DNA of 24,536 bases from Spirochaetaceae bacterium (GCA_003552745.1 PUOG01000222.1:1-24536); one strand, 5' to 3'. Numbered from the stretch's first letter, positions 16,449 through 23,868 are shown. The notes: a model not told the origin generated them from the letters alone. Made by a program: numbers and translations.

Positions 16449-16955
16449 TCAGGCGCCGGCCGGAGCAGTCGCCGCGAGGAGCGAGTCACACCATTCGGTA
16501 ACACGATCCTTCTGCGACTCGAAATCGACCTTTGCTCTGTCGTCGGGCTCCTGATACCCCTTGAAGAAGGCCGTGCCGATCGGCGCGGTCGGCAACAGCC
16601 GCGCCACGCTCGCCATGTATTTCTCCCGATTGAGAAAGAGCCTCTTCATTACTCTCTTTAGGCCCTTCTCGCCGGCGTCGAGCGGGTCGGAGCCGCACAC
16701 AATGAAGAGCGCGGTGGGGCCGGCGCCTATCCGCCCGGAGTGTTCCCGGATGAACGCGGGAAGTCCCGTCCGTTTTGCGCTGAACATGTACACAGCGGTC
16801 CCCAGAATGTAGAGATCGCAGTCGAACCGGTCGAAGTCCGCCGGCTTCTCGCATATCACTTCGTGCCCGAGCGATCCCAGGTGCTCGGACATCCACGCGA
16901 CTATTTCCGCAGTCGCCGCCTTTCGGTTCGTTCCGAAAACAATCCCGATCTTCAC
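16449..16955 (-). CDS. Flavodoxin-domain protein
   Basis: A 168-residue protein. The frame is open to 17129, but the preferred start is GTG 16955, with GGAGG about 6 bases upstream and the flavodoxin fold beginning immediately (VKIGIVFGTNRKAATAEIV). The GTNRKAATA loop would hold the FMN phosphate, and ILGTAVYMFSAKRTGLPAFI and TALFIVCGSDP match the next flavin-binding loops of HemG-like and menaquinone-dependent protoporphyrinogen-oxidase-like flavodoxins. It probably carries electrons in the cytoplasm, and the partner is unknown. It is a lone gene between the TA module and an unknown envelope gene. Confidence 0.85.
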   Translation of the reverse strand: MKIGIVFGTNRKAATAEIVAWMSEHLGSLGHEVICEKPADFDRFDCDLYILGTAVYMFSAKRTGLPAFIREHSGRIGAGPTALFIVCGSDPLDAGEKGLKRVMKRLFLNREKYMASVARLLPTAPIGTAFFKGYQEPDDRAKVDFESQKDRVTEWCDSLLAATAPAGA

Positions 16956-17140
16956 CGCATCCTCCGATACCGCACGCTGGTTCCGGACGGAAATATCCGG
17001 GCAGCTTCGATGCGGAGAATCATCGACCGTCGATCGGTCCGAGTCAAACCCGCGACGGCTGTCGGGAGATGCGAAAGCGCGTGATTGTGCCGGAATGCGC
17101 TTGGCGACGCGGGCATCATCAACGTGCAAGTATGTATGTC

Positions 17141-17752
17141 ATGAGCACACGAGCTGTATCGACGATCGCCACTCTGCTTCTCGTGGTCGGCACTTCAGCG
17201 CTGGTTGTGTGTCGGCCCGATCGGGAAGGTGTTGAGAGTAACGATGGGGAGTCGGAAGCTGTCGAGGAGGAACTCGCCCGGCTGCCACACGAGTTCGCGA
17301 TCCACGGAAGGACGATTGTATTCGACGGCGAGTCGGTGGAGGCTGAATCCCGCGATAAATATTCCCAACTCCCCTACGAGGTAGAAATAGGCAACGAAAC
17401 GCGCCGAGTAGCGGCGGATATAGCCATGGAATCGGGCGAGGCGCCGATAGAGTTCATCGAACGGTTTCTCGAGGGAGGCATGCCCCCGGAAGAAGAGCTC
17501 GATATGTACCCGGAGACCATGTATCAGTACACGGTTTCTCTTCATCGGATGGAGCGAAACTCAACAGCAGGCATCTCGGCGTACGTCCGTTCCATGAATT
17601 TTCCTGATGATGCCGTCGGCGGCAACGAGCATCGCTTCGATATCACGGTAACAGCAGACCATACCTGGTCATTGCTGTGGCACGGAGAGCGCATGTACTG
17701 CCGCCGGCCCGGCCGGGAGTTCTGGCAGCCGGCCGATCAGCTGTGTCCTTAG
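17141..17752 (+). CDS. Unrecognised exported protein, possible lipoprotein
   Basis: About 203 residues. The N-terminus (MSTRAVSTIATLLLVVGTSALVVC) has a positive charge, a hydrophobic core and a Cys at the expected end, so it is a signal peptide, perhaps with a relaxed lipobox (LVVC). The mature part is strongly acidic, with Glu/Asp clusters such as ESNDGESEAVEEEL, and ends in an aromatic-rich segment (WSLLWHGERMYC). No family is recognised. Met codons at 17132 and 17141 are both possible and neither has a clear ribosome-binding site. The frame opens earlier, at 17069, but that part is not export-like. It is convergent with the coiled-coil protein, 23 bases between stops. Confidence 0.6.
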   Translation: MSTRAVSTIATLLLVVGTSALVVCRPDREGVESNDGESEAVEEELARLPHEFAIHGRTIVFDGESVEAESRDKYSQLPYEVEIGNETRRVAADIAMESGEAPIEFIERFLEGGMPPEEELDMYPETMYQYTVSLHRMERNSTAGISAYVRSMNFPDDAVGGNEHRFDITVTADHTWSLLWHGERMYCRRPGREFWQPADQLCP

Positions 17753-17775
17753 GAGAGCAGAACCACAGCCTCAAC

Positions 17776-18318
17776 TCAATACTCGGCCACGTCGAGCAGC
17801 GTCCAGTGGACCTCGCGCTCCTCATCGATCGTGTACTTCAGAAGCAGCTCCCCGCCGATGTGCCCGTCCTCGTACCACGCCAACACCCATCGGTCGTTGA
17901 GCACCTGGATTTCCTCGCGCGAGTAGAAGCCGAGGGTTCCGCCGAGGACTCCTTCGAGGCCGGTCAGCTCGTGTATCAGCGATTCGCCGCGCGACTGAAG
18001 ATCGTCGCGAAGGAGCGTTTCCGCCTCGCTGCGGCTCATCCCGTTCGGGAGTCTTCCGACCGCATCACCCGCCCGCCTGCTCGGCGGCCGCTGCTCGCCG
18101 GCGAGCGCTTCTTCAAGACGTTCGACCTCGGATGCATGCTCGTCGAGCGCGCTCTCAAGCTGTGAGCGCTCTTCGACCGCCTGTTCGAGGTCGGTTTCCA
18201 ACGAGGAGATCGTCCGGTGCTGCCGGAACGTAGTGATCGCGAGCGCTGTCGTGGCAATAATCAGGATCACGCCGGCACTCCGGGCTGCAATTCTCCGGGC
18301 GGATGCGGGATTCGTCAT
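17776..18318 (-). CDS. Single-pass membrane protein with coiled coil, unknown function
   Basis: A 180-residue protein from ATG 18318 (the frame is open to 18495 but upstream residues look non-coding). Residues about 13-28 (AGVILIIATTALAITT) form one membrane helix. Residues about 35-75 show heptad-like Leu/Glu/Arg spacing (SLETDLEQAVEERSQLESAL), a clear coiled coil. A compact C-terminal domain follows, including LIHELTGLEGVLGGTLGFYS and a strand-rich end with WVLAWYEDGHIGGELLLKY. This layout, a short cytoplasmic tail, one helix and a mostly exported body, suits an envelope scaffold or a sensor. No family is recognised and no Shine-Dalgarno is visible. Confidence 0.6.
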   Translation of the reverse strand: MTNPASARRIAARSAGVILIIATTALAITTFRQHRTISSLETDLEQAVEERSQLESALDEHASEVERLEEALAGEQRPPSRRAGDAVGRLPNGMSRSEAETLLRDDLQSRGESLIHELTGLEGVLGGTLGFYSREEIQVLNDRWVLAWYEDGHIGGELLLKYTIDEEREVHWTLLDVAEY

Positions 18319-18536
18319 TGATGCAATAGTGGCACGCGCTGTGATGTTGGGGAAGAGGACCGTGGTTGGGGCCGCATGTTTTCCACCGTCGTTTGTGACA
18401 CAAAGTCGAAGTGCTCTGGGCGCGTGCATGACCACGCTCTGCGGGACTACGGCGCAAATGCGATAGCATTTGTCGCCACGGTCCCGGACGGCCAAGGCGT
18501 ACGGCGCTATTCGGAATTTGCAGCCGCTGCCCGCTT

Positions 18537-18603
18537 CATGTTCCTGACCACCGCGGCCGTCCGGGCCAGCCGCCTTCGGCGGCTCCCCTTCGATCGTTCG
18601 CGC
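18537..18603 (+). repeat. Dispersed repeat, copy A
   Basis: It begins CATGTTC, contains GTCCGGG and GCCTTCGGCGGCT, and ends GATCGTTCGCGC. The same ordered blocks occur at 19537-19597 in the same orientation with small indels. On the minus strand it would read RTIxxxPPKAxxPD, so it may be a shared coding remnant rather than a mobile repeat. Confidence 0.6.
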
Positions 18604-18611
18604 GGTACGTC

Positions 18612-18633
18612 ACGGACCGGAATCCCGGTCCGT
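18612..18633. other. Perfect 9-bp hairpin
   Basis: ACGGACCGG and CCGGTCCGT flank the loop AATC. On the plus strand it is followed by TATTCAATC, which is a poor terminator tail. It is downstream of hicA in the direction of hicA transcription, so it could end or stabilise the hicBA message. Confidence 0.4.
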
Positions 18634-18745
18634 TATTCAATCGGCTGTCGCACCGGCGAAGGGGATGAACTGCGAAAGATACTCGTACACCGTGCACAAA
18701 GCTGCATACGTCGCAGCACATAACGTAAATCACCGGAAACCACGG

Positions 18746-18958
18746 CTATAGGAGTTCTCTGAATTTCTCTGCGCTCAAGCCCGCGTCTCGCACGATACCT
18801 CCCATAGTAACCGCATTCACCGGATTGTGACGTTGAATCGTAAGAATTCGGCTTCCATCAGTCATCACGGTGTGCTTCCCTTGCCGCAGAACACGAAAAC
18901 CGGCTTTGTTCAGCGCACGAATCGCGTCCTGGTGGTTAACTCCGGGGATTCTCGGCAA
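18746..18958 (-). CDS. hicA: HicA mRNA-interferase toxin
   Basis: A 70-residue double-stranded-RNA-binding-like protein of normal HicA (YcfA) size. It has the sequence pattern PGVNHQDAIRALNKAGFRVLR, the catalytic GKHTVM with His29, the LTIQRHNPVNAVTMGGIVRDAGLS block and the last helix. HicA cleaves mRNA when unbound. Its start is 3 bases after the hicB stop on the same strand, so this is a hicB-first operon. Here the order is antitoxin then toxin, common for the longer-strand HicB partners. It appears intact. Confidence 0.93.
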   Translation of the reverse strand: MPRIPGVNHQDAIRALNKAGFRVLRQGKHTVMTDGSRILTIQRHNPVNAVTMGGIVRDAGLSAEKFRELL

Positions 18959-18961
18959 GAT

Positions 18962-19159
18962 TCAGACCGGTACGTCGACTTCTCTCGTTCGGCTGCCCTG
19001 AAGCAGTTCGTCGCGCGCAGCGAGGTACTCCTGAATGGCCTCACGGATATTGGCCAGAGCTTCCTCTTCAGTGGCACCCTGAGACCAGCAACCGGGCAGA
19101 CCTGGGACATGAACGCTGAAACCTTCGTCGGTTTCGTCCAAAGCAATTCGATACTTCAT
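18962..19159 (-). CDS. hicB: HicB antitoxin
   Basis: A 65-residue protein with the HicB partial RNase H fold: KYRIALDETDEGFSVHVPGL (2-21), PGCWSQGATEEEALANIREA and the helix EYLAARDELL. ATG 19159 is chosen because AGGT lies 4-5 bases upstream. A GTG at 19165 is in frame but sits inside that ribosome-binding site. There is no C-terminal DNA-binding domain, only a short acidic tail, so another protein or the complex may regulate the promoter. It neutralises the adjacent HicA. Confidence 0.93.
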   Translation of the reverse strand: MKYRIALDETDEGFSVHVPGLPGCWSQGATEEEALANIREAIQEYLAARDELLQGSRTREVDVPV

Positions 19160-19259
19160 AATCACCTACCCCTAATGTATCACACACTTCGTTGACTGAG
19201 CATAACTGAATCGCCCCGAGTTCCCCTACTCGTTGGGCCGAACTTGCAGCGTCACACAT

Positions 19260-19628
19260 ATGAATCGGATTCTCACGCCCTGGAGAAGTTCAGGGTCGGT
19301 ACGGTTGAACTCGCGAGCGTGCGGACCCATCCGGCGGCAAACGTTACCAGTTCATCGAGCCTCCCCTTCGCCCATCATGAGGACATCATCAGCCCTATCG
19401 GCTCCCTCATAAGCTACGCACTCGATACGCAAGTTGTCCGTAGGCGGAAATCGTTGGGGATCCTTTGCGAACGCCATAAGCCCGTACAGCGTCGGACGAC
19501 ACTTCCCGTCGTACTCGTCACACTCGCCCACGTGATCATGTTCACGGCGCCGGTCCGGGACAACGGCCTTCGGCGGCTGCTTTCCGATCGTTCGCGCCAG
19601 GCGCTTCTTCTTCAGTTGACCGTCGTAC
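19260..19628 (-). pseudogene. Remnant of an AlbA_2 / divergent AAA-4 (RecG-like) DNA-binding regulator
   Basis: The minus strand from about 19628 reads DGQLKKKRLARTIGKQPPKA, later CRPTLYGLMAFAKDPQRF and NLRIECVAYEGADRADDVLM, then a stop at 19352-19354. In the neighbouring frame it continues RLDELVTFAAGWVRTL. The PTLxGLxxFGKDPQRF / RIxCxxYxG pattern followed by a helix is characteristic of the C-terminal half of AlbA_2 / AAA-4 proteins. There is no N-terminal half, at least one frameshift (about 19355) and no start codon. It is therefore a relic. It starts where the DUF2442 copy ends. Confidence 0.65.
19537..19597 (+). repeat. Dispersed repeat, copy B
   Basis: The partner of 18537-18603. Shared blocks in order are CATGTTC, GTCCGGG, GCCTTCGGCGGCT and GATCGTTCGCGC, with a few gaps. 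This copy lies inside the AlbA_2 relic, which suggests that copy A is a smaller fragment of the same ancestral gene. Confidence 0.6.
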
Positions 19629-19630
19629 CC

Positions 19631-19854
19631 TTACGCATACGTTCGTTCGTTGTCACATTTGACTCGCCGCCTCGTAGCCAGCTGGTAGAGGCGCTCCGGG
19701 GCAATATCGAGCTCGCCATTGCCCCACACAAGCGCACGCGAATCTGCTTCGAACCGCCGAAAGTAATCGATGTCGAAAAAGCAGCAAATGCCGTCCGGTC
19801 ACTTACATAATCGGCCGGATCGACCACTCCGGAACGATCATCTTCGAGTATCAA
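19631..19854 (-). pseudogene. DUF2442 protein, copy 1: N-terminally truncated and frameshifted
   Basis: It reads ILEDDRSGVVDPADYVSDRT and FAAF, then changes frame at a T5 run (A run at 19776-19780 on the plus strand). In the -1 frame it continues DIDYFRRFEADSRALVWGN, then ELDIAPERLYQLATRRR, to a TAA at 19631. That second part holds the family core W-x-N-G-x-D-x-x-P-E-x-L. The first about 20 codons, present in the second copy at 24156, are missing, and there is only a TTG to start from. DUF2442 proteins are small and often encoded beside DUF4160 proteins as a TA-like pair of unproven function. Nucleotide identity to the second copy is high, so this is a duplicate that has decayed further. Confidence 0.75.
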
Positions 19855-19996
19855 GCGGATCGATTAGCACTCGCTCGCGAAGTGCCGGTTTTCGTCTTCT
19901 GCCTGGTCAGCGGCAACTCGCAGGTGTCGAAAGTGAGTTTGAGGTCGATGTTTGCCCAATGCCGATCACAAGGAGCCGTATCGCTTCGGAGTAGGC
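19855..19996 (-). other. Possible DUF4160 relic between hicA and DUF2442 relics
   Basis: The minus-strand end of this stretch (AACCGGCACTTCGCGAGCGA ... GATCCGCTTGA) aligns by eye, with gaps, to the DUF4160 3' end at 24085-24143 in the second module. The remainder is unmatched. This suggests that the order hicB-hicA-DUF4160-DUF2442 once existed here. Support is weak. Confidence 0.3.
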
Positions 19997-20187
19997 TCAT
20001 CGACCGATGAGCGGTATGCCGAGATCCTTGCAGATTTTTCGTGCCGGCTGATCAGGTATTTCAGAATGTCGTGGGACTGCCGTTCGCCTATCGGATTCCT
20101 TGTTTCGCCACCAAGCATGCCGGATCCTTCTCTGACCAGAGAACAACCGTGTGAAGTGAGATACTTAATGAGGACCGTTCTCTTCAC
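19997..20187 (-). pseudogene. hicA: HicA toxin, second locus, single-base frameshift
   Basis: It starts at GTG 20187, overlapping the hicB stop by four bases (GTGA), and reads KRTVLIKYLTSHGCSLVREG, a typical HicA opening. At about 20120-20125 the frame shifts. One missing C after GGATCC would give GSRHAWW, placing the catalytic His in frame. From there the +1 frame continues WWRNKESDRRTAVPRH and SEIPDQPARKICKDLGIPLI to a normal TGA at 19997-19999. Apart from the one base, the gene is full length (about 63 codons). The unshifted frame produces a scrambled 73-residue protein without the catalytic core. This is either a real toxin-killing mutation or a sequencing error. Confidence 0.85.
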
Positions 20188-20393
20188 AAAGCGATCGGCT
20201 CTTCCGTGTAGTCTTGCTCTGCCGACTCAAGGGCGTCGCGGCGGTTCATTTCAAGAACTTCTGCCAGGCATTCTCGTAGTGCGACAATTAACTCTTCCCG
20301 ACTCCTTTCCTGTGCGTTCACGCCGGGGACTTCCTCGATCCAGCCGTACCACCACTCGCCGCTACGCTTTATGACGGCAGTGAATTCGTTCAT
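20184..20393 (-). CDS. hicB: HicB antitoxin, second locus (partner toxin disrupted)
   Basis: A 69-residue HicB-type protein: FTAVIKRSGEWWYGWIEEVP (4-23), then GVNAQERSREELIVALRECL and a Glu-rich C-terminus with DYTEEP. It keeps the family length and pattern and looks intact, whereas its hicA is frameshifted. The start ATG 20391-20393 overlaps the stop of an upstream open frame (ATGA). No Shine-Dalgarno is visible. A 3' fragment of a closely similar hicB recurs at 24454-24530. Confidence 0.88.
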   Translation of the reverse strand: MNEFTAVIKRSGEWWYGWIEEVPGVNAQERSREELIVALRECLAEVLEMNRRDALESAEQDYTEEPIAL

Positions 20394-20917
20394 GGTGTAA
20401 GTATACGAACGAACGATGCTTTGATGAAGAGAGCGTAAGACGTGCCTCGTGCCCCCTCCATCACCACCTCATACACCATCCGGGTGATGAGCTCGCCGAA
20501 CTGATGCATCGTCCGGCTGTCGGCCATCTCCTGCTCGGTCATCGATTCGTGGGCGCTGCGCATCTGCCAGATCGCGGTGGGAATGGCGCGTTTGATCTTG
20601 CCGTTGGGGAACTGGTCTTGTGAGCTTGTCGGACTACACTTCGGAGTCGAATATCGGACGCATGTTCCGACATCGAAATGCATGTGTCTCGGCGATAATG
20701 TGCGCCAAGCTCTTCCGATATTCGATACTGCCCATATGTCCGACAAGCTCATAGGCTCGCGTTGTTGCGTGCCTGAAGCGTCTCCTCGCCCTCTTCGGGC
20801 ACCGTGTCGCGCACCCCTTCGGCGTAGCTAATGAGATCGGCGAAGGGGGGTGATCTGGGCGCGAAGGTCGTAGAAACTGCAGAAGCTCTCTATGCTTTTG
20901 ATGATGAGGCGCAGCCG
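20390..20917 (-). pseudogene. Unidentified gene, split by an inverted-repeat element and frameshifted
   Basis: Two minus-strand pieces look like one protein. The upstream piece (20917 to 20752) reads RLRLIIKSIESFCSFYDLRA, and after removing one C from a C6 run (20845-20850) continues FADLISYAEGVRDTVPEEGE then ETLQARNNAS. The downstream piece (about 20617 to 20405) reads QFPNGKIKRAIPTAIWQMRS, later TEQEMADSRTMHQFGELITR and MVYEVVMEGA. Codon use and amphipathic spacing are protein-like. The 131-bp element at 20621-20751 lies between them. An in-frame stop precedes the first piece, so the N-terminus is also lost. I do not recognise the family. The final residues may be read-through until the stop that overlaps hicB. 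Confidence 0.5.
20621..20751. repeat. 131-bp inverted-repeat element (MITE- or RNA-like)
   Basis: The left arm is TGAGCTTGTCGGAC (20621-20634), a 12-base spacer, then TCGAATATCGGA (20647-20658). The right arm is the exact complement in mirror order: TCCGATATTCGA (20714-20725), a 12-base spacer, then GTCCGACAAGCTCA (20738-20751). The spacers do not pair but are equal in length. A 55-base centre separates the arms and contains another TTCCGACAT. Total potential pairing is 26 bp. No target-site duplication or transposase is evident. Confidence 0.8.
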
Positions 20918-21067
20918 CTACATCCCCTACGACGAGCCGCTGTGCTTCGCTTCGGTGGCCAACTGCGCGAACGGCTGCAGTACCGGGCCGGGTCTGGGGT
21001 GAAGATGGTTCTGCCCGAGACTCTGCTTACCGGGGGCATGGGTCTCAACAACGGTTTGATAGTTTCG

Positions 21068-21200
21068 CTATTCTTGGCGTTCCGCAGGCTCAACGACCCC
21101 GATCTTCATCCGGTCTCTCATGCGGAAGGAGGCTCCATTGAGGCTGTATACGTGTGCGTGGTGCAGGAGGCGATCGGGCGTAGCACTCGCGTACGGTGGC
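21068..21200 (-). mobile_element. IS21-family IstB ATPase, 3' relic
   Basis: The minus strand reads SATPDRLLHHAHVYSLNGAS then FRMRDRMKIGVVE to a stop at 21068-21070. The A-x-x-DRLLHHxHVxxxxGxSxR pattern is the C-terminal signature of IstB, the helper ATPase of IS21 elements. The AAA+ core and istA are absent, and sequence upstream of about 21200 no longer matches. It marks past IS activity in this accessory zone. Confidence 0.7.
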
Positions 21201-21305
21201 ACTGGAGAGCGTTCGGACGTTCGCGCGCGTCTCGACGGTACGGCGCAGGGGGGCACTCGCTCAGAGCGACTCAGTTACGAAGTTACATAAGGGAGTGCAA
21301 ATGGC

Positions 21306-21336
21306 GCTGACGCGTGAGCACTTCTCACACGTCAGC
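21306..21336. terminator. 13-bp stem-loop downstream of the DUF6259 gene
   Basis: GCTGACGCGTGAG (21306-21318) and CTCACACGTCAGC (21324-21336) pair with one mismatch around a 5-base loop. It is about 80 bases beyond the stop of the minus-strand gene at 21418. There is no T tract on either side, so a terminator role is plausible but not secure. Confidence 0.4.
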
Positions 21337-21417
21337 GTGTTCGAACGACGATCATTAGAAAGCCGGCTGCCGGACAACCGTGGTACGATCGTCTCTTTCA
21401 TCCCACTCGCATCAGGC

Positions 21418-23508
21418 TTACAGTACGACGGCTGCGGATCTTCGGGGAATCGTTATGCCACGGGAGATCGATCGCCACGTCGGATCGTCAACCAGACGGT
21501 ACTTCTCCAGCTGCTGCCCGCCATCGAGTTCCGCATTCACTACGATGTCGGAGTCCTCGTAGTTCGTGACCACGAGACCGCATTTCTCGTTTGACCGGTT
21601 GAAGAACACCGAATATGTGGGATGTCTTTCGCCCTCGCACCACACGCTTGCACCGCACGTATCCCGGAATTCGCCGGCCCAGAAGTAATCACGCAGCTCA
21701 CTCCGCAAGCTATCCATCTTACGACCGTAGTCCATAGTTAACGGGTAGTCCTGCAGTCGGCCCTTGAAATTGTACGGCTCGTAGCTGATGACATATCGAT
21801 GCATCAGGCACTGGTTTATCATATTGCGGTCATTGAATCCGTTGACCGCAGTCATGAACGGCATGTGCGGCAACATGTACCTCGAAAGCGGAATGTGTTT
21901 CTTGTTCCAACTTCGATGGTAAGAGAGATGGTACTCCTCCATCTCCCAGTCGTAACAGGCCTCGCCGGCAAACAGGAACTCCTTCTTCTCACCGACAACT
22001 TTCCTGAGTCGCCGAATGAGCTCACGGTCATTCGCGTATACCGGTGCCCCTGCGCGATGTCCATGACTTTCGTCGAAGCACAATAGGGCCGGACTATGGT
22101 GTTGCGATTCGTCGTAGAGAATACCATCCGCTCCCAGATCGACCATCTTCTTGAACTCTTCTTCGCACAACTCAAGGTACCGTTCGCTCAGAAAGCACAT
22201 GGGGATCAGCCTTTTGGTGTTGATGTCGAGTAGCTGCGTGGCCGTTTGATAACGGTAGCCTGAATAGTGGTAGTAATCGCCGTACGGATCCTTGACCGCG
22301 AGTTTGTGCAACTCGTCGCGGAACCACTGTGTCGCGCGGTCAGCCCAGGTGAACTTCGCGAACAGCACTACCTTTACGCCCATCTTCCGGATCTGCGCGA
22401 TGGCGTTCTGTAGCTCCTCGTAGGTCCCGAGCCGAGGGTCGGGGTCATGGGAAGGGTTGCCCTGATCCTGACCGCCGTGATTCCACCCGACAAGCTGGAT
22501 CGCAGCCACCCCATGTTTGGCGCACTCCTCGCCGATCCGCGGCAACTCCGTAAAGGGGATGCGAAGCTCATCCTCCGGAGAGTTTATGTGGATCTGTTGC
22601 CATGAATGTGGCTCCCTTGCCCAGCCGGGAATCTGACGCGTTGACATCCATGTATCTCGCCAGGCCTTGTAAATATCAACACCCTTTTGCCAGTCGCCCT
22701 CATACGCCTGCAACGCGATCGGTGTTAGACTCCGTTCCTCTCCGGGCGCAATGAACGGCACATGAACGGCGGCAAACCGAGTCGCAACTTCGAGACCGCT
22801 GATGGCTGAGTTCTCGGGAACGCGAGAGTCTATGGAGCTTTCGTGTCCTGGCCTGAGCTCGGTATGCCAAGCAACCAACTCTGGACTCGAGTCGAGTACT
22901 CCCGCATACAAACCCTGGCGCTCGCTGCGCAGCAAACAATACGGCGCCATCGGAGTTGCCGCGTTGTTATGGCCGAATTGTGTCGGAAAGTCTACGCCGT
23001 AGTATCCGGGGAGGTTCTCGTACGTCGGCCATAGGTCCCACTCCACAGCGGTCTGATAGTTATACACAAACGTCTTGAGCCACTCGTCCGAAGGAACCCT
23101 GTGCACGTCGCCCAGATAGGGACAGTACACATTCTCCACCGTGTGACTTGACTGGTTATTGATCCGCATTCGGAACACCGCCTGACTGCCTTCGATTTCA
23201 ACAGTCAAGTACACTTTGATGTCGTACTGCGCACTATCCTCCGCGACGAGGCGGTCCCAACCGAAGCGAACCGAGCGCCCATCTTCAGAGAACTCCGCGG
23301 ATGTGACCGTCTGTTTCTCCCCGTGGATCTGATTGTTACGTTTCTCTTCGGTAGGCAGCATCAAGCGAAATGAAAGGCCCAGATGCGCGCGATTCAATAT
23401 CTCCCATCCGGTTCGTACTGCAGTCAAACCGACAAGCGCCCCGGTCTCCTGACTGAACTCGAGTCGAAGATTGTCGTTCTCAATCCGATACGTCTTCATC
23501 CCATACAT
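21418..23508 (-). CDS. DUF6259-type glycoside hydrolase, TIM barrel
   Basis: A 696-residue protein from ATG 23508. The frame opens at 23625, but the first 39 residues are out of character and antisense to the isomerase relic. ATG 23499 is an alternative. GGAGGGG lies 10-15 bases upstream. An N-terminal beta-sandwich (to about residue 260, starting KTYRIENDNLRLEFSQETGA) is followed by a barrel with AIQLVGWNHGGQDQG, GVKVVLFAKFTWAD, ADGILYDES (Asp466/Glu467 as candidate acidic residues) and FAGEACYDWE (Glu516), then a C-terminal sheet. This matches the DUF6259 family seen in polysaccharide loci. No signal peptide is visible, so the enzyme may act on imported oligosaccharides. The specificity is unknown. 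It is separate from the main catabolic run and looks less GC-rich. Confidence 0.85.
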   Translation of the reverse strand: MYGMKTYRIENDNLRLEFSQETGALVGLTAVRTGWEILNRAHLGLSFRLMLPTEEKRNNQIHGEKQTVTSAEFSEDGRSVRFGWDRLVAEDSAQYDIKVYLTVEIEGSQAVFRMRINNQSSHTVENVYCPYLGDVHRVPSDEWLKTFVYNYQTAVEWDLWPTYENLPGYYGVDFPTQFGHNNAATPMAPYCLLRSERQGLYAGVLDSSPELVAWHTELRPGHESSIDSRVPENSAISGLEVATRFAAVHVPFIAPGEERSLTPIALQAYEGDWQKGVDIYKAWRDTWMSTRQIPGWAREPHSWQQIHINSPEDELRIPFTELPRIGEECAKHGVAAIQLVGWNHGGQDQGNPSHDPDPRLGTYEELQNAIAQIRKMGVKVVLFAKFTWADRATQWFRDELHKLAVKDPYGDYYHYSGYRYQTATQLLDINTKRLIPMCFLSERYLELCEEEFKKMVDLGADGILYDESQHHSPALLCFDESHGHRAGAPVYANDRELIRRLRKVVGEKKEFLFAGEACYDWEMEEYHLSYHRSWNKKHIPLSRYMLPHMPFMTAVNGFNDRNMINQCLMHRYVISYEPYNFKGRLQDYPLTMDYGRKMDSLRSELRDYFWAGEFRDTCGASVWCEGERHPTYSVFFNRSNEKCGLVVTNYEDSDIVVNAELDGGQQLEKYRLVDDPTWRSISRGITIPRRSAAVVL

Positions 23509-23520
23509 AGTGTCAACCAC

Positions 23521-23868
23521 CCCTCCATTCAGCACATCAACGGAGACTTGTATCACATGCTGACGGAGGAAGACCACATCGGCGAAACGATCGTCCAGCA
23601 TGGGGACCGACTCGTAAATCTTCATGCGGCGGACTCCAACCGTGGTGCGTTGGGTACAGGTTTTCTGGATGTGGATACGATAATCAAGGCTTTGTACCTC
23701 GTGGGATTCAATGAACAGGACAGATATGTCACGTTCGAGCCGTTAGGTCCGGGAGGTGACCCATATCCTGCGCTCTATGGTCGCCCCGACACGGCAAGGC
23801 TGGATGCATTGGTACAACGAAGCGTTCAGACGTTCCGCGAAAGAGAAAGACAACTGGTCGCGGAATAA
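23521..23868 (+). pseudogene. Sugar phosphate isomerase/epimerase, C-terminal fragment
   Basis: In this frame the sequence GDLYHMLTEEDHIGETIVQH then LVNLHAADSNRGALGTGFLD and YVTFEPLGPGGD to the TAA at 23866-23868 follows the last third of the xylose-isomerase-like TIM-barrel family (D-tagatose 3-epimerase or inosose type). The metal-site His and the final Glu (FEP) are present. The first two thirds are missing: upstream bases belong to the antisense DUF6259 gene, whose start lies 13 bases from the break. There is no start codon with a ribosome-binding site. Insertion or deletion during arrival of the DUF6259 gene probably truncated it. Confidence 0.75.

Larger units (their letters stand above)
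18319..18745. other. 427-bp stretch without a supported gene
   Basis: This lies between the coiled-coil protein and hicA. No open frame has family-like sequence. It holds one copy of a dispersed repeat (18537-18603) and a perfect 9-bp hairpin (18612-18633). The rest looks like non-coding or decayed DNA. Confidence 0.6.

Noticed and set aside
20621..20751. Integron attC site
   Set aside because: No core-site RYYYAAC/GTTRRRY pair and no integrase; arm architecture differs.
20831..21310. 159-codon plus-strand open frame
   Set aside because: Antisense to the IstB relic and to the split gene; no family pattern of its own.
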